This document shows positions 7,963 through 16,298 of a stretch of DNA of 43,983 bases, in pieces. The position numbers were made by a program, and so were the translations under genes. The number at the start of each line of letters is the position of its first letter. The first letter of the stretch is position 1. This DNA is from Pseudoflavonifractor capillosus. Lineage in GTDB: Bacteria > Bacillota > Clostridia > Oscillospirales > Oscillospiraceae. The notes under the pieces are model-generated. The model was not told the DNA's origin, did not search any database, and saw nothing but the letters and a program-made list of their open reading frames with translations. The DNA is taken from assembly GCF_016899775.1 (NCBI RefSeq), contig NZ_JACJJE010000025.1, positions 1 to 43,983 of the forward strand, given 5' to 3'.

Positions 7963-8925
7963 TCATTCTGCATTCTGCATTCTGCCTTTTTCATTCTCCA
8001 AAAACATGCCCGCGCACAGCCAGCCGGAGAGCTGGCCCGGGTTGGCGTTGAGCTCCGCCGCCCCCCGCAGCTTCCGCACCAGGGCGGCCGCCTTCAGCAG
8101 GCGGGATTTCTCCCCGCTCACCGCCAGCCGCTCCCCCAGCTGGAGGTAGAGCTGATCCAGCAGTTGGGGCAGCTCCTCCTTGGGGGCCTTCTCCAGCAGC
8201 AGGCTGGCCTCAAACAGGGCCAGCTCGTCGGTCCCCTCCAGGGCCCGGACCAGGGCGTCCGCCTGGGCGCGGCGCTCCTGGGCCTGTCCGCCGTCCCCCT
8301 CCAGCAGGGAGACCGCCCGGCCCAGAATGCCCTGGGCCTCCTGGACCGCCCGGCGCAGGTCCGCCTCGGACCGGTCCGGGAAGCGGGCCCTCAGCCACTC
8401 CTCCGCCTCCCCGGGGGGCACGGGGGTGAGGGAGAGCTCCTCGCACCGGGAGCGCACCGTCTGGAGCACCCCGCCGCCGTTCTCCGCCAGCAGCAGGAAG
8501 GCGGCGTAGGCCGGGCCCTCCTCCAGCAGCTTGAGCATGGCGTTCTGGGCGCTGGCGTTCATCCGGTCGGCCCCCTCCAGCAGATAGACCTTCCGCTCCC
8601 CCTCGTTGGGGCGGATGTAGGCGTCGGCGCGCAGCTGCCGCACCTGGTCCACCGTGATGGGCTTCCCCTGGGCGGGGCCGGAGATTACCGCCACGTCCGG
8701 GTGGATGCCAGAGAACACCTTTTTGCACGGGCCGCAATGGCCGCAGGGCCGCCGCTCCACCGAGGCGGTGCACAGCATGGCTCCGCACAGAAGCCGGGCC
8801 AGGGTGTGCTTGCCCGAGCCGGCGGGGCCGGAGAGAATGTAGGCGTGGGACAGCCCCCGCCCCTCCTCCTGCTGGGAGAGCTGGGTTTTCAGAGTGCGGT
8901 TGCCCGCCAGGGGGGAGAGTTCCAT
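7963..8925 (-). CDS. holB: DNA polymerase III delta-prime subunit
   Basis: A 320-residue clamp-loader subunit (AAA+ fold) that helps load the sliding clamp in replication. Walker A is GPAGSGKH (33-40); a zinc site is C52 with C61-x2-C64-x2-C67. VYLLEGADRMNASAQNAMLKLLEEG is the Walker-B/sensor region, and SRCEELSL carries the SRC motif. The last ten residues (NEKGRMQNAE) and the TGA stop are encoded by a GCAGAAT heptamer array, so the native C-terminus has been replaced or extended by repeat DNA. It is upstream of ricT as in other Firmicutes; the usual tmk partner upstream is missing and a 1-kb repeat block takes its place. Confidence 0.92.
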   Translation of the reverse strand: MELSPLAGNRTLKTQLSQQEEGRGLSHAYILSGPAGSGKHTLARLLCGAMLCTASVERRPCGHCGPCKKVFSGIHPDVAVISGPAQGKPITVDQVRQLRADAYIRPNEGERKVYLLEGADRMNASAQNAMLKLLEEGPAYAAFLLLAENGGGVLQTVRSRCEELSLTPVPPGEAEEWLRARFPDRSEADLRRAVQEAQGILGRAVSLLEGDGGQAQERRAQADALVRALEGTDELALFEASLLLEKAPKEELPQLLDQLYLQLGERLAVSGEKSRLLKAAALVRKLRGAAELNANPGQLSGWLCAGMFLENEKGRMQNAE

Positions 8926-8984
8926 AGGGGGTTCCTCACTTTACTGTGGTTCGTTTCTTTTTAAGCCTTCCCCCTGGGGGGAAG

Positions 8985-9604
8985 GTGGCACGGCGAAGCC
9001 GTGACGGATGAGGGGGCAGGGTTCGGACTGCGTCCGTTGTACGCGGGGGATTTCGCCGCCTGCGGGCGGCGACCTACTTTGCCCATGGCGGCAAAGTAGG
9101 CAAAACGCCACCGGGGACGCAGCCGATGGACTACGGCTCCGCTTCGCTCCGCCTAGGTCCATAGGACTGCTTTCCCCGGACCCCTATTACGGGAGTTACC
9201 CCTTGAGCCAGGCAAAAAATTTCCGGCGCGCAAAATCTGAATGACTTTCTGCGATTTCTTCCGGGCCACTGGGCCCTGAGTTTTTGGAAAATTGGAGTTG
9301 GTGCGATTCCACAACCGCGCCTGGGGTTGCCGAGCCAACATGCCTGGTTCGAAACACGGGATACCTCATCCGCCCCCTTCGGGAGCACCTTCCCCTAAAG
9401 GGGAAGGCTTTGGAAGGCCCATCCCCCTGCCTTCCCCTTTAGGGGAAGGTGTCACGCGAAGCGTGACGGATGAGGTGAGCGGCCAAAGGCCGCCCGCGGC
9501 CGGTCTGGGACCGGCCCCTACGAGAAAAATGGGTCCGTTCCTGTATCCGTGTAGGGGCGGGTGCCCTCACCCGCCCGCCGTTCCCCTGAGCCGCACTTGA
9601 GCCC
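8985..9604 (+). repeat. 620-bp repeat block, inverted partner at 32934-33557
   Basis: Contains, in order, a GGATGAGG hairpin (8989-9003), a long multi-hairpin repeat (about 9045-9360; stem CCTACTTTGCC/GGCAAAGTAGG at 9073-9083 and 9090-9100), two more GGATGAGG hairpins (GTCACGC/GCGTGAC at 9451-9467) and the palindrome GGGCGGGTGCCCTCACCCGCCC (about 9555-9577). By eye it is nearly identical, inverted, to 32934-33557. No coding potential. Confidence 0.88.
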
Positions 9605-9928
9605 CACCACCACAAAGGCGCGCTCCCCACCAGGAGAAGCACCGCCCAAAGGTTACCCGACCCTCAGCGGCAGCGGAAATAGAAGGGAAACCAGTCAGCT
9701 GAACCACCCGCGCCTTTGCGTTGACTGACAAGGCTGCCTAATTGGCGCTCTCGTAAAACGGGGTCCAGGGGTGGGCATCATTGGGGCAGGAGCGGCGCAG
9801 CCGGTCCTGTCCCTCTGCGCCCACCCCTGGCGGTTCTTTGGTTCCTTTCTGCCCGTGCAGAAAGGAACCCGCCCCGCAGGGCGGAACCCTACTCACCGCC
9901 GGAGCGGCGAAACCCCCGCCCCTAAAAG
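9605..9928 (-). repeat. 'GCGCGGGTGGTTCAG' repeat plus multi-hairpin end
   Basis: About 9588-9730 is an inverted copy of a block also found at 13085-13260 and 27300-27500 (CGCAAAGGCGCGGGTGG, CCGCTGCCGCTGA, GGTAACCTTTGGG). It continues into a hairpin CCAGGGGTGGGC/GCCCACCCCTGG (about 9765-9830) and stem GTTCCTTTCTGC/GCAGAAAGGAAC (9841-9852 and 9857-9868), ending at the stop of the PLP decarboxylase. Confidence 0.78.
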
Positions 9929-11251
9929 TCAAACCTCCCCGTCCCGGGATACAATCACAGGGATATCTGTACTATTATACCCTATCTTCCGGAAATAGGC
10001 CAGTTCTTTTTCGGAAATCCGCTCCCCGGGGGCCACCACGGGCACGCCGGGGGGATAGGGCGCGATCTGGGCCGCCGAGACCCGCCCGGCGCTTTGGTAC
10101 AGGGGGACCAGCTGGGTGGGGGCAAAGAGGGCCTCCCGCAGGGAGCACGCCCGCTCCGGCAGGGGAGGGGAGGGGAGGGGGGGACAGGGCCCCATCCGGT
10201 CCTCCATGCCCTCCAGGGCCCGCTCCAGGCGGTCGAAGTTCTCCTCCAGGTCCTGGGAGGTGCAGATGAACACCACGTGGCCCCCGTCCTCCATCTCGGG
10301 AAAAATGTTCTGCTCCTCCAGGGAGCGGGCGAAGGAGGGGCCGTCCTGGACGTTCAGGGTGAGCCGGGCGGGGTCCAGGGACAGGTCCCCGGCCAGGGAG
10401 GGGAACCTGCTGCGCAGCTGGGCCACCCGGAGGGCGGTCTGCCGGTAGGCCCGGGCCCCGTCCTCCTCCAGCCAGGCCCGGGCGGCATCCATGCTGGCCA
10501 GGATGGGGTAGGAGGGGCTGGAGGTGCCGAACACCGAGGCCATCCGCCGCACCCGGTCCGGGTCCATGCCGTTGGTGAACAGCAGGGCGGCCTGACCCAG
10601 GGCGGGGAGGGTCTTGTGGGCGCTGACCACCACCCCGTCCGCCCCCGCAAAGGGGGTCAGCCCCAGGAAGGGCAGGTGGGCCCCGTGGGCCCCGTCCACA
10701 AACAGCCTGCCCCCGTGGGCGTGGACAACGCGGGAGATGGCCCCAATATCAGACAACACTCCGGCATATGTAGGGGAAGTAATACAAATCGTTTTGACAT
10801 TTGGGTGGTTTTTCAGGGAAATCTCCACCTGCTCCGGGGTGATGGGGCCGATGAGGTTCTCCCGCTCCAGCCAGGGCCGCTCCAGGTACACCGGCTCCAG
10901 ATCCAGCAGGGCCATGGCGTTGAATACCGCCCGGTGACAGTTCCGGTCCACCAAAATTTGATCCCCGGGGGCGCACAGGAGGGACAGGCCGGTGTGAATG
11001 CCCATGGTGGACCCGCCGGTGAGGAACTGACAGTGGTCAAAGCCGAAGCGCTCCGCCCACGGTTTTTGAGCGGAGTCGAAGGGCTCCCCGGCCAGATACA
11101 GGTTGCCGGTGCCGGGGATCTCGGTTACATCCAGCCGGGCCGCGTCGGACAGCTCCGGCAGGGGGAGGGGGCCGCCCTTGTGGCCCGGCATGTGGAAGCG
11201 GGCGGGGTTCCGGGCGGCGTAATTTTTCAGAATATCACACAGAGGGGTCAT
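9929..11251 (-). CDS. Orn/Lys/Arg decarboxylase-like PLP enzyme
   Basis: A 440-residue fold-type I PLP enzyme of the Orn/Lys/Arg decarboxylase group, short like B. subtilis SpeA and YaaO and lacking the wing domain of the inducible enterobacterial enzymes. It opens with ARFHMPGHKGG; TGGSTMGIH is the cofactor phosphate loop, DGAHGAH (186-192) binds PLP, and K213 in SAHKTLPALGQ is the Schiff-base lysine. The C-terminus (AGRVSAAQIAPYPPGVPVVAPGE) is typical. Likely polyamine synthesis (arginine or lysine decarboxylation; exact substrate uncertain). Start ATG 11251 has GGAGG upstream. In Bacillus a yaaO gene lies near tmk-holB-yaaT, so this is conserved order with tmk gone. Confidence 0.9.
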   Translation of the reverse strand: MTPLCDILKNYAARNPARFHMPGHKGGPLPLPELSDAARLDVTEIPGTGNLYLAGEPFDSAQKPWAERFGFDHCQFLTGGSTMGIHTGLSLLCAPGDQILVDRNCHRAVFNAMALLDLEPVYLERPWLERENLIGPITPEQVEISLKNHPNVKTICITSPTYAGVLSDIGAISRVVHAHGGRLFVDGAHGAHLPFLGLTPFAGADGVVVSAHKTLPALGQAALLFTNGMDPDRVRRMASVFGTSSPSYPILASMDAARAWLEEDGARAYRQTALRVAQLRSRFPSLAGDLSLDPARLTLNVQDGPSFARSLEEQNIFPEMEDGGHVVFICTSQDLEENFDRLERALEGMEDRMGPCPPLPSPPLPERACSLREALFAPTQLVPLYQSAGRVSAAQIAPYPPGVPVVAPGERISEKELAYFRKIGYNSTDIPVIVSRDGEV

Positions 11252-11342
11252 GGGAAAACCTCCAAGGCCATAGTTTTTTCCACATCCGGGGGCGGAAGTG
11301 TGGAAATAGTTTGGGAGAAAAAGCTCCATTCAGAAAAGAAAA

Positions 11343-11375
11343 ACGCGCGGCCGGAGAGGTTCCCGGACCGCGCGC
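11343..11375 (-). terminator. Terminator of the NagZ-type gene
   Basis: A G+C-rich stem (CGCGCGG 11344-11350 with CCGCGCG 11368-11374, extended by CCGG/CCGG past one bulge) followed on the minus strand by a T-rich run (TTTTCTTTTC, 11331-11341). Confidence 0.75.
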
Positions 11376-11380
11376 GTGGT

Positions 11381-12664
11381 TTAATAGCCCAACAGGCCGA
11401 GGTCGTACTTCCAGGAGAGGACCCGGGCCACCGACTGGTCGATCTGCTCCATGGGGATGGTCCCGTCCTCCACGGCGGCGATGACCTGGGGGATCTGGGT
11501 CTCAAAGTCGGTGGTGAGAACCATGTCGTTGCCCGCCTGGACGGCCAGCACGGCCGCCGAGCCGTCCTGGGCATACTGGGCCACGGCGTCCATAGCCAGG
11601 TCGTCGGTGAGGATGACCCCGTCAAAGCCCAGAGTGTCCCGCAGGATCTGGTGGACGGCGGGGGAGAGGGAGGCGGGCAGGCTCTCATCCATGGAGGTGA
11701 CGATGTTGTGGCTCACCAGCACCGCGTCCGCCCCCGCCTGAATGCCCGCCTGGAAGGGGAGGAAGTCGGAGGTCTCAAAGGTCTCATAGGGCCGCTCATC
11801 CACGGCCACGCCGGTGTGGGTGTCCTGGTTGTTTCCATAGCCCGGGAAATGCTTCAGCACCGAGCCGATGCGCTCCTGGCCCATGGCGGTCACCACCTGG
11901 GCCACATAGTCGGCGGTGGTCTGGGCGTCCTGGCCCAGGGCGCGCTCATAGATAAAGTCGGCGGGGTCGGTGGACACGTCGGCCACCGGGGCGAAGTTCA
12001 CGTTGACCCCCAGGTCCAGCAGGGTGACGCTCTTCTGCCGGGCGTCCTGGAGAATGGCGTCCAGCCCGCCCTGGGCGTACAGCACCTGGGGGGAGGGCTC
12101 CCGGCTGGGAAACAGGTTGGGGTTGCTGCTGGCCCGGACCACCGTGCCCCCCTCCTCATCGGTGCCGATGAGCATGGGGATGCCGGAGGACGCCTGATAG
12201 GAGGCGATCTCGTCCCGCACCTGCTGGGCGGTCTTATCCTTGAAGTCCCGGCCAAAGAGGATATAGCCCCCCAGCTTGTACTGGGACACCTTGGCCGCCT
12301 GGTCGGTCTCGGGGCAGCGGACGAAGAACATCTGTCCCACCTTCTCCTCCACCGACATGGCGGACACCAGCTCCTGGATGATCTGGTCCTTGTTCTGGGG
12401 GAGGGGGTCCGATCCCGTGCCGGAGGAGCTGGAGGAGGAGCCGGACGGAGAGGAGGACCCGGCGGGCTCCTCAGAGGCTGAGGAGCTCCCCTCCTGGGAG
12501 GCGTCCGGGGCGGGCGTCTGAGAGGACGCGTCCCCCGCCTGGGGGGAGGAGACCGAGCCGGAGGGGGCGGAGCCGGAGGACCCGGAGCTCTCCGAACCTC
12601 CAGCCTGGGGTGCGGCGCACCCGGTCAGCAGAAAGCACAGCAAAAAAATCATCAGTTTTTTCAT
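11381..12664 (-). CDS. nagZ: Lipoprotein beta-N-acetylhexosaminidase (GH3, NagZ type)
   Basis: A 427-residue GH3 beta-N-acetylglucosaminidase that probably trims GlcNAc from peptidoglycan fragments at the cell surface. The signal peptide ends in lipobox LLTGC (Cys16); residues 17-88 are a Ser/Gly/Pro linker. The catalytic domain runs from about 92: GTDEEGG (168-174), LGVNVNFAPVADV, KHFPGYG...D281-x-H283 (the NagZ acid/base Asp-His loop) and FDGVILTDDLAM with the nucleophile at about D354. The second GH3 domain of some Firmicutes enzymes is absent. Start 12664 has AGGAGG nearby. Single-gene unit with its own promoter and terminator. Confidence 0.93.
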   Translation of the reverse strand: MKKLMIFLLCFLLTGCAAPQAGGSESSGSSGSAPSGSVSSPQAGDASSQTPAPDASQEGSSSASEEPAGSSSPSGSSSSSSGTGSDPLPQNKDQIIQELVSAMSVEEKVGQMFFVRCPETDQAAKVSQYKLGGYILFGRDFKDKTAQQVRDEIASYQASSGIPMLIGTDEEGGTVVRASSNPNLFPSREPSPQVLYAQGGLDAILQDARQKSVTLLDLGVNVNFAPVADVSTDPADFIYERALGQDAQTTADYVAQVVTAMGQERIGSVLKHFPGYGNNQDTHTGVAVDERPYETFETSDFLPFQAGIQAGADAVLVSHNIVTSMDESLPASLSPAVHQILRDTLGFDGVILTDDLAMDAVAQYAQDGSAAVLAVQAGNDMVLTTDFETQIPQVIAAVEDGTIPMEQIDQSVARVLSWKYDLGLLGY

Positions 12665-12685
12665 AAATGCCTCCTGGGAAAAACA

Positions 12686-12706
12686 GCGTGGAGAGGTTCT
12701 CCACGC
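12686..12706 (-). promoter_or_regulatory. Hairpin in the nagZ leader
   Basis: Perfect 9-bp stem GCGTGGAGA (12686-12694) and TCTCCACGC (12698-12706) with a 3-nt loop, between the promoter and the ribosome site. No T-run follows, so it is more likely a stability or translation element than a terminator (inference). Confidence 0.5.
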
Positions 12707-12739
12707 CAAAATCAAACTGTGTTTTTCTTAGTTTATGGA

Positions 12740-12768
12740 AGTATACCACTTTGTGTGCATGGTGTCAA
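12740..12768 (-). promoter_or_regulatory. Promoter of nagZ
   Basis: Near-consensus on the minus strand: -35 TTGACA (12763-12768), 17-nt spacer, -10 TATACT (12740-12745). The leader is about 70 nt. Confidence 0.82.
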
Positions 12769-12779
12769 TTTTTTTGGGA

Positions 12780-13310
12780 AGTTTTCCTCTCATTTTCTGC
12801 CATTCCAGGTATTTTTAAGCGTGCAGCGGAGATTTTTGGGGATAAGCGGGGGTTCGCCGCCTTCTTCTTAAGCCTTCCCCCTGGGGGGAAGGTGGCCCCG
12901 AAGGGGCCGGATGAGGGGATGATCATAGAGTGCCTCCTTGATCGGCGCAGAGGATTTCGCCCTGCGGGGCGAGTTCCTTTTCCACGTGGAAAAGGAACCA
13001 AAAGACGCCGGGGGAATTCACAGGGGCGAACTTCGTTCGCCATGCTGAATTCCCCCAGACCCCCATTTTACGGGAGCGCCAATTAGGCAGGCTGATTCGT
13101 TAACGCAAAGGCGCGGGTGGTTCAGTCGACTGGTTTCCCTTCTATTACCGCTGCCGCTGAGGGGCCGGTAACCTTTGGGTGTTTCTTCTATCGGTGGAAA
13201 GCGCGCCTTTTGAGTGGGTGGGGCTCAAGCTCGGCTCAGGGAAACGGCGGGCGGGTGAGGACACCCGCCCCTACAGGCAAAAAAGGCGGTGAAACACCCA
13301 AAAAAGAAAA
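12780..13310. repeat. Gene-free repeat block upstream of nagZ
   Basis: Holds a GGATGAGG hairpin repeat (about 12872-12920), a multi-hairpin repeat with a perfect 26-bp palindrome (GTTCCTTTTCCAC/GTGGAAAAGGAAC, 12973-12998) and a GGGGGAATTCA/TGAATTCCCCC stem (about 13009-13050), then the GCGCGGGTGG block (13085-13260) and the palindrome GGGCGGGTGAGGACACCCGCCC (about 13250-13273). No credible gene. Confidence 0.75.
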
Positions 13311-13346
13311 AATCCCCGCTGTTCCAGGGAAAGAACAGCGGGGATT
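13311..13346 (-). terminator. Terminator of the aspS unit
   Basis: A perfect 14-bp stem, AATCCCCGCTGTTC (13311-13324) and GAACAGCGGGGATT (13333-13346), followed on the minus strand by TTTTCTTTTTT. Confidence 0.93.
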
Positions 13347-13371
13347 GAATTTGCGAAAAGCGGAAAAGAGA

Positions 13372-15171
13372 TTACTCCTCGTCCGAGGCTTCCTCTCTCC
13401 GGGTAACAGCCAAGCTCAGCTCATCCAGCTGCTTATCATCCACGAAGTCGGGGCAGTTGGTCATGGGCTCGGAGGCGTTCTGCACCTTGGGGAAGGCGAT
13501 CACGTCCCGGATGGAGTCGGCCCCGGCCATGAGCATGCACAGCCGGTCCAGGCCGTAGGCCAGGCCGCCGTGGGGGGGCGCGCCGAACTTGAAGGCGTTG
13601 ATCAGGTGGCCGAAGCGCTCCATGGCCTCCTCGTCGGTGAAGCCCAGAGCCCGGAACATGGCCTCCTGAGTCTCGGGGACGGAGATGCGGATGGAGCCGC
13701 CGCCCAGCTCGGTGCCGTTGAGGACAATGTCATAGGCCTTGGCCCGGCAGTTCTTCTTGTCGGTCTCCAGCTTGTCGATGTCCTCGTCCATGGGGGCGGT
13801 GAAGGGGTGGTGCATGGCCACGTACCGGCCCTCCTCCTCGCTGTACTCGAACATGGGGAATTCCGTCACCCACAGGAAGCGGAAGTCCTTGGGGTCCAGG
13901 ATGCCCAGCTGCTTGGCGCACTCGCACCGCAGAGCGCCCAGGGCGGCAAAGACCACCTCGTCCTTTACGTCGCCCACGATGAGGACCAGGTCCCCGTCCT
14001 TGGCGTTGGCCCGCTCCAGGATCGCTTTGTTCTCCTCCTCGGTGAGGAACTTCTGATAGGAGGAGGTCACCTGCCCGTCGTGGAGGCGGGTCCAGGCCAG
14101 GCCCTTGGCCTTGTAGGTCTTGACGAACTCGGCCAGCTTGTCGATTTTCTTCCGGGGGAAGTCGGCGGCGTGGCCGTCCACGTTGATGAGGCGCACGGAG
14201 CCGCCGCCCTGGACCGCGCTGGAGAACACGGAGAAGCCGCAGTCCTTCACGATGTCGCTGATGTCCTTGAGCTCAAAGCCGAAGCGCAGGTCGGGCTTGT
14301 CGGAGCCGAAGCGGTCCATGGCCTCCCGCCAGGGCATGCGCAGGAAGGGGGTCTGCACGTCCACGTCCAGCACTTCCTTGAAAACTCTCTGCAGAAAACC
14401 CTCCTGGATCTCCATCACGTCGTCCTCGTTGACGAAGGACATCTCCAGGTCAATCTGGGTGAACTCGGGCTGGCGGTCGGCCCGCAGGTCCTCATCCCGG
14501 AAGCAACGGGCGATCTGCATATAGCGGTCAAAGCCGGAGAGCATGAGCAGCTGCTTGTACTGCTGGGGGGACTGGGGCAGGGCGTAGAACTTGCCCGGAT
14601 GGACGCGGGAGGGCACCAGGTAGTCCCGGGCCCCCTCGGGGGTGGATTTTGTCAGCATGGGGGTCTCGATCTCATAGAAGCCCTGCTCGTCGAAGTAGTC
14701 CCGGGCCACCTTGGTCACCTTGTGGCGGGTGGCGATCATGTGCTGCATGTCCGGGCGGCGCAGGTCCAGATAGCGGTACTTCAGGCGCAGCATGTCGTTG
14801 GCCTTGGAGTGCTCCACGATCTCAAAGGGAGGGGTCTCCGCGCGGGCCAGCAGGCGCAGCTCGGTGACGTACACCTCGATGTCGCCGGTGGCGATCTTGT
14901 TGGTCTTGCTCTCCCGCTCCCGCACCAGGCCGGTGGCGGCGATGACGTACTCAGAGCGCAGGCCGGAGGCCTTCTCGAAGATCTCCTTGTTGGTGCTGTC
15001 GTCGAAGGAGAGCTGAATGAGGCCCGTGCGGTCCCGCAGGTCCACAAAGATCAGCCCGCCCAGGTCCCGCTGCCGCTGGACCCAGCCGCACAGGGAGACG
15101 GTCTTGCCCGCGTCGCTCAGGCGCAGGTCGCCGCAGTAGTTGGTGCGGCGGAAGTTCTTCAGATTGTCCAT
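13372..15171 (-). CDS. aspS: Aspartyl-tRNA synthetase
   Basis: A 599-residue bacterial-type AspRS, charging tRNA-Asp in the cytoplasm. The OB-fold anticodon-binding domain is at about 1-105 (GWVQRQRDLGGLIFVDLRDRTG). Class II motif 2 is FRDEDLRADRQPEFTQIDLEM, here in two halves around R-x-D; the bacterial GAD insertion is at about 285-420; motif 3 is GLAYGLDRLCML with SIRDVIAFPK. Length matches the bacterial family. A GGAG site precedes the start. In Firmicutes aspS directly follows hisS; here about 1.7 kb of transposase remnant and duplicated small genes lie between them. The Asp T-box at 20.3-20.5 kb probably once controlled this operon. Confidence 0.97.
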   Translation of the reverse strand: MDNLKNFRRTNYCGDLRLSDAGKTVSLCGWVQRQRDLGGLIFVDLRDRTGLIQLSFDDSTNKEIFEKASGLRSEYVIAATGLVRERESKTNKIATGDIEVYVTELRLLARAETPPFEIVEHSKANDMLRLKYRYLDLRRPDMQHMIATRHKVTKVARDYFDEQGFYEIETPMLTKSTPEGARDYLVPSRVHPGKFYALPQSPQQYKQLLMLSGFDRYMQIARCFRDEDLRADRQPEFTQIDLEMSFVNEDDVMEIQEGFLQRVFKEVLDVDVQTPFLRMPWREAMDRFGSDKPDLRFGFELKDISDIVKDCGFSVFSSAVQGGGSVRLINVDGHAADFPRKKIDKLAEFVKTYKAKGLAWTRLHDGQVTSSYQKFLTEEENKAILERANAKDGDLVLIVGDVKDEVVFAALGALRCECAKQLGILDPKDFRFLWVTEFPMFEYSEEEGRYVAMHHPFTAPMDEDIDKLETDKKNCRAKAYDIVLNGTELGGGSIRISVPETQEAMFRALGFTDEEAMERFGHLINAFKFGAPPHGGLAYGLDRLCMLMAGADSIRDVIAFPKVQNASEPMTNCPDFVDDKQLDELSLAVTRREEASDEE

Positions 15172-15219
15172 AAAATCAACTCCATTTTGTAATATATATT
15201 TTAAAAATTGAGAAATGTA

Positions 15220-15714
15220 TTAGGATTGTTCCCCATTCGCCTTCAAATATTGGAGCACCTCCGCCTGAAGCTGGGAGTCAGAGGCGTCGTACTGCCAGGA
15301 TCCGTAGGAGTCGGGGATGGGAATGGTCATGGTCTGGGGGACTGGGATATGGACGGGAAAGGGCTCGCCGTCCACGGCAAAGTTCAGCGTCACCCACTGC
15401 TCCGAGCCGGGCTGGCTGTCGGAAAATGGGGCGGTCAGATTGCTGAGTTTGGCCCGGTAGCTGCCGCGCTCCAAGAGCGCGATCAGCGCCTCGTAGTCCT
15501 CATCCCCAGGACCGCGGTGGTCCATGGTCCAGGATGTGGTCCGGGCGCGGCCGTGCTCCACGGAGAGCTCCATCCCATGGCCGGAGACTCCGGAGATACG
15601 GCTGGGATCAAGACCGGTGACCGCCCAGAAACTCTGAGGCCAGGTGTACCACAGGCCGCCGGCCACCAGCAGGGCGGCGAGGATGCCCGCCCCAATGGCG
15701 ATTTTCTTTTTCAC
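15220..15714 (-). CDS. Small membrane-anchored hypothetical protein, copy B
   Basis: A 164-residue protein, unrecognised. N-terminus KKKIAIGAGILAALLVAGGLW is one membrane segment, the rest probably extracytoplasmic. It is a diverged tandem copy of the gene at 15786-16298: the first 25 residues and the upstream 60 bp are nearly identical, while the outer domains have drifted (shared TGLDP/AGLDP, SGV/TGV, W..L patterns). The GTG start at 15714 has GGGAGGG and overlaps a TGA that ends a transposase-tail reading frame. It is 48 nt upstream of aspS in an A+T-rich gap that may hold a weak aspS promoter. Confidence 0.72.
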   Translation of the reverse strand: MKKKIAIGAGILAALLVAGGLWYTWPQSFWAVTGLDPSRISGVSGHGMELSVEHGRARTTSWTMDHRGPGDEDYEALIALLERGSYRAKLSNLTAPFSDSQPGSEQWVTLNFAVDGEPFPVHIPVPQTMTIPIPDSYGSWQYDASDSQLQAEVLQYLKANGEQS

Positions 15715-15772
15715 CAAAATCCCTCCCGTTCCAGCCGCCGGACCGGATTTCCGGCCATATACCCGGCGGTAT
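15715..15772 (-). pseudogene. Duplicated tail of the RAYT transposase
   Basis: Read on the minus strand, the bases encode TAGYMAGNPVRRLEREGFW and a TGA that overlaps the GTG of the 164-residue gene. This is the same tail as in the RAYT remnant at 16295-16352 (AGYIAGNPVRRLEREGFL), so the tandem duplication started inside the transposase gene. Confidence 0.8.
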
Positions 15773-15785
15773 TGTTGAAATCCCG

Positions 15786-16298
15786 TCAAGATAAGACGGT
15801 TTCCGGCGACTGATCCGCATGGGCGGCGAGCCAATCCGCCAGCTGTTCCCAGGCGGCGGGGTCTGCGGGGTAGAACTCAGCCTCCCGGCCCTGACGCGGG
15901 GAGACACGCAGACTGCCTCGAGAGCCGTTGTCGACAATGGCTCCATCCTCCCCCGCGGCCAGGATCAGGGTAGTGGACAGCCCGGCTTTATCCACGGAAT
16001 ACGAGGAGGGCAGGGGCAGCAGGTTGCGCAGGGTGCCACGGAACTGCATCTTGTCCAGCTGCGACATCAGCGCGTCAAATTCCGATTGTCTAGGGCTGCG
16101 GTTTTCCATCTGGTGGCTTTGGCTGTAGGGACGCCCATTCTGAAAGCCGTACTCGATTACAGTTCCGGCCACGCCGGTGACTGCCTCCGGGTCCAGCCCG
16201 GCGGCCTCCCAGAAGGTCCGGGGCCGGGTGTACCACAGACCGCCGGCCGCCAGCAGGGCAGTGAGAATGCCCGCCCCAATGGCGATTTTCTTCTTCAC
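15786..16298 (-). CDS. Small membrane-anchored hypothetical protein, copy A
   Basis: A 170-residue protein, unrecognised. N-terminal membrane segment in KKKIAIGAGILTALLAAGGLW, then an outer domain with WEAAGLDPEAVTGVAGTV. Paralogue of the gene at 15220-15714. The GTG start (16298) lies within the GTGA that also supplies the stop of the RAYT frame, so the two were translationally coupled when the transposase was intact. Both copies preserve this overlap. The gene may be an ordinary resident gene next to which the transposase landed, or a passenger of it; the sequence cannot decide. Confidence 0.74.
   Translation of the reverse strand: MKKKIAIGAGILTALLAAGGLWYTRPRTFWEAAGLDPEAVTGVAGTVIEYGFQNGRPYSQSHQMENRSPRQSEFDALMSQLDKMQFRGTLRNLLPLPSSYSVDKAGLSTTLILAAGEDGAIVDNGSRGSLRVSPRQGREAEFYPADPAAWEQLADWLAAHADQSPETVLS

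Noticed and set aside
10094-12481. Very long open frames opposite real genes (also 13117-15192, 25594-27288, 36003-38468)
   Set aside because: They mirror well-supported genes (PLP enzyme, nagZ, aspS, serS, ABC genes), have low-complexity Gly/Leu/His-rich products and no ribosome site. High G+C leaves few stops in these frames.
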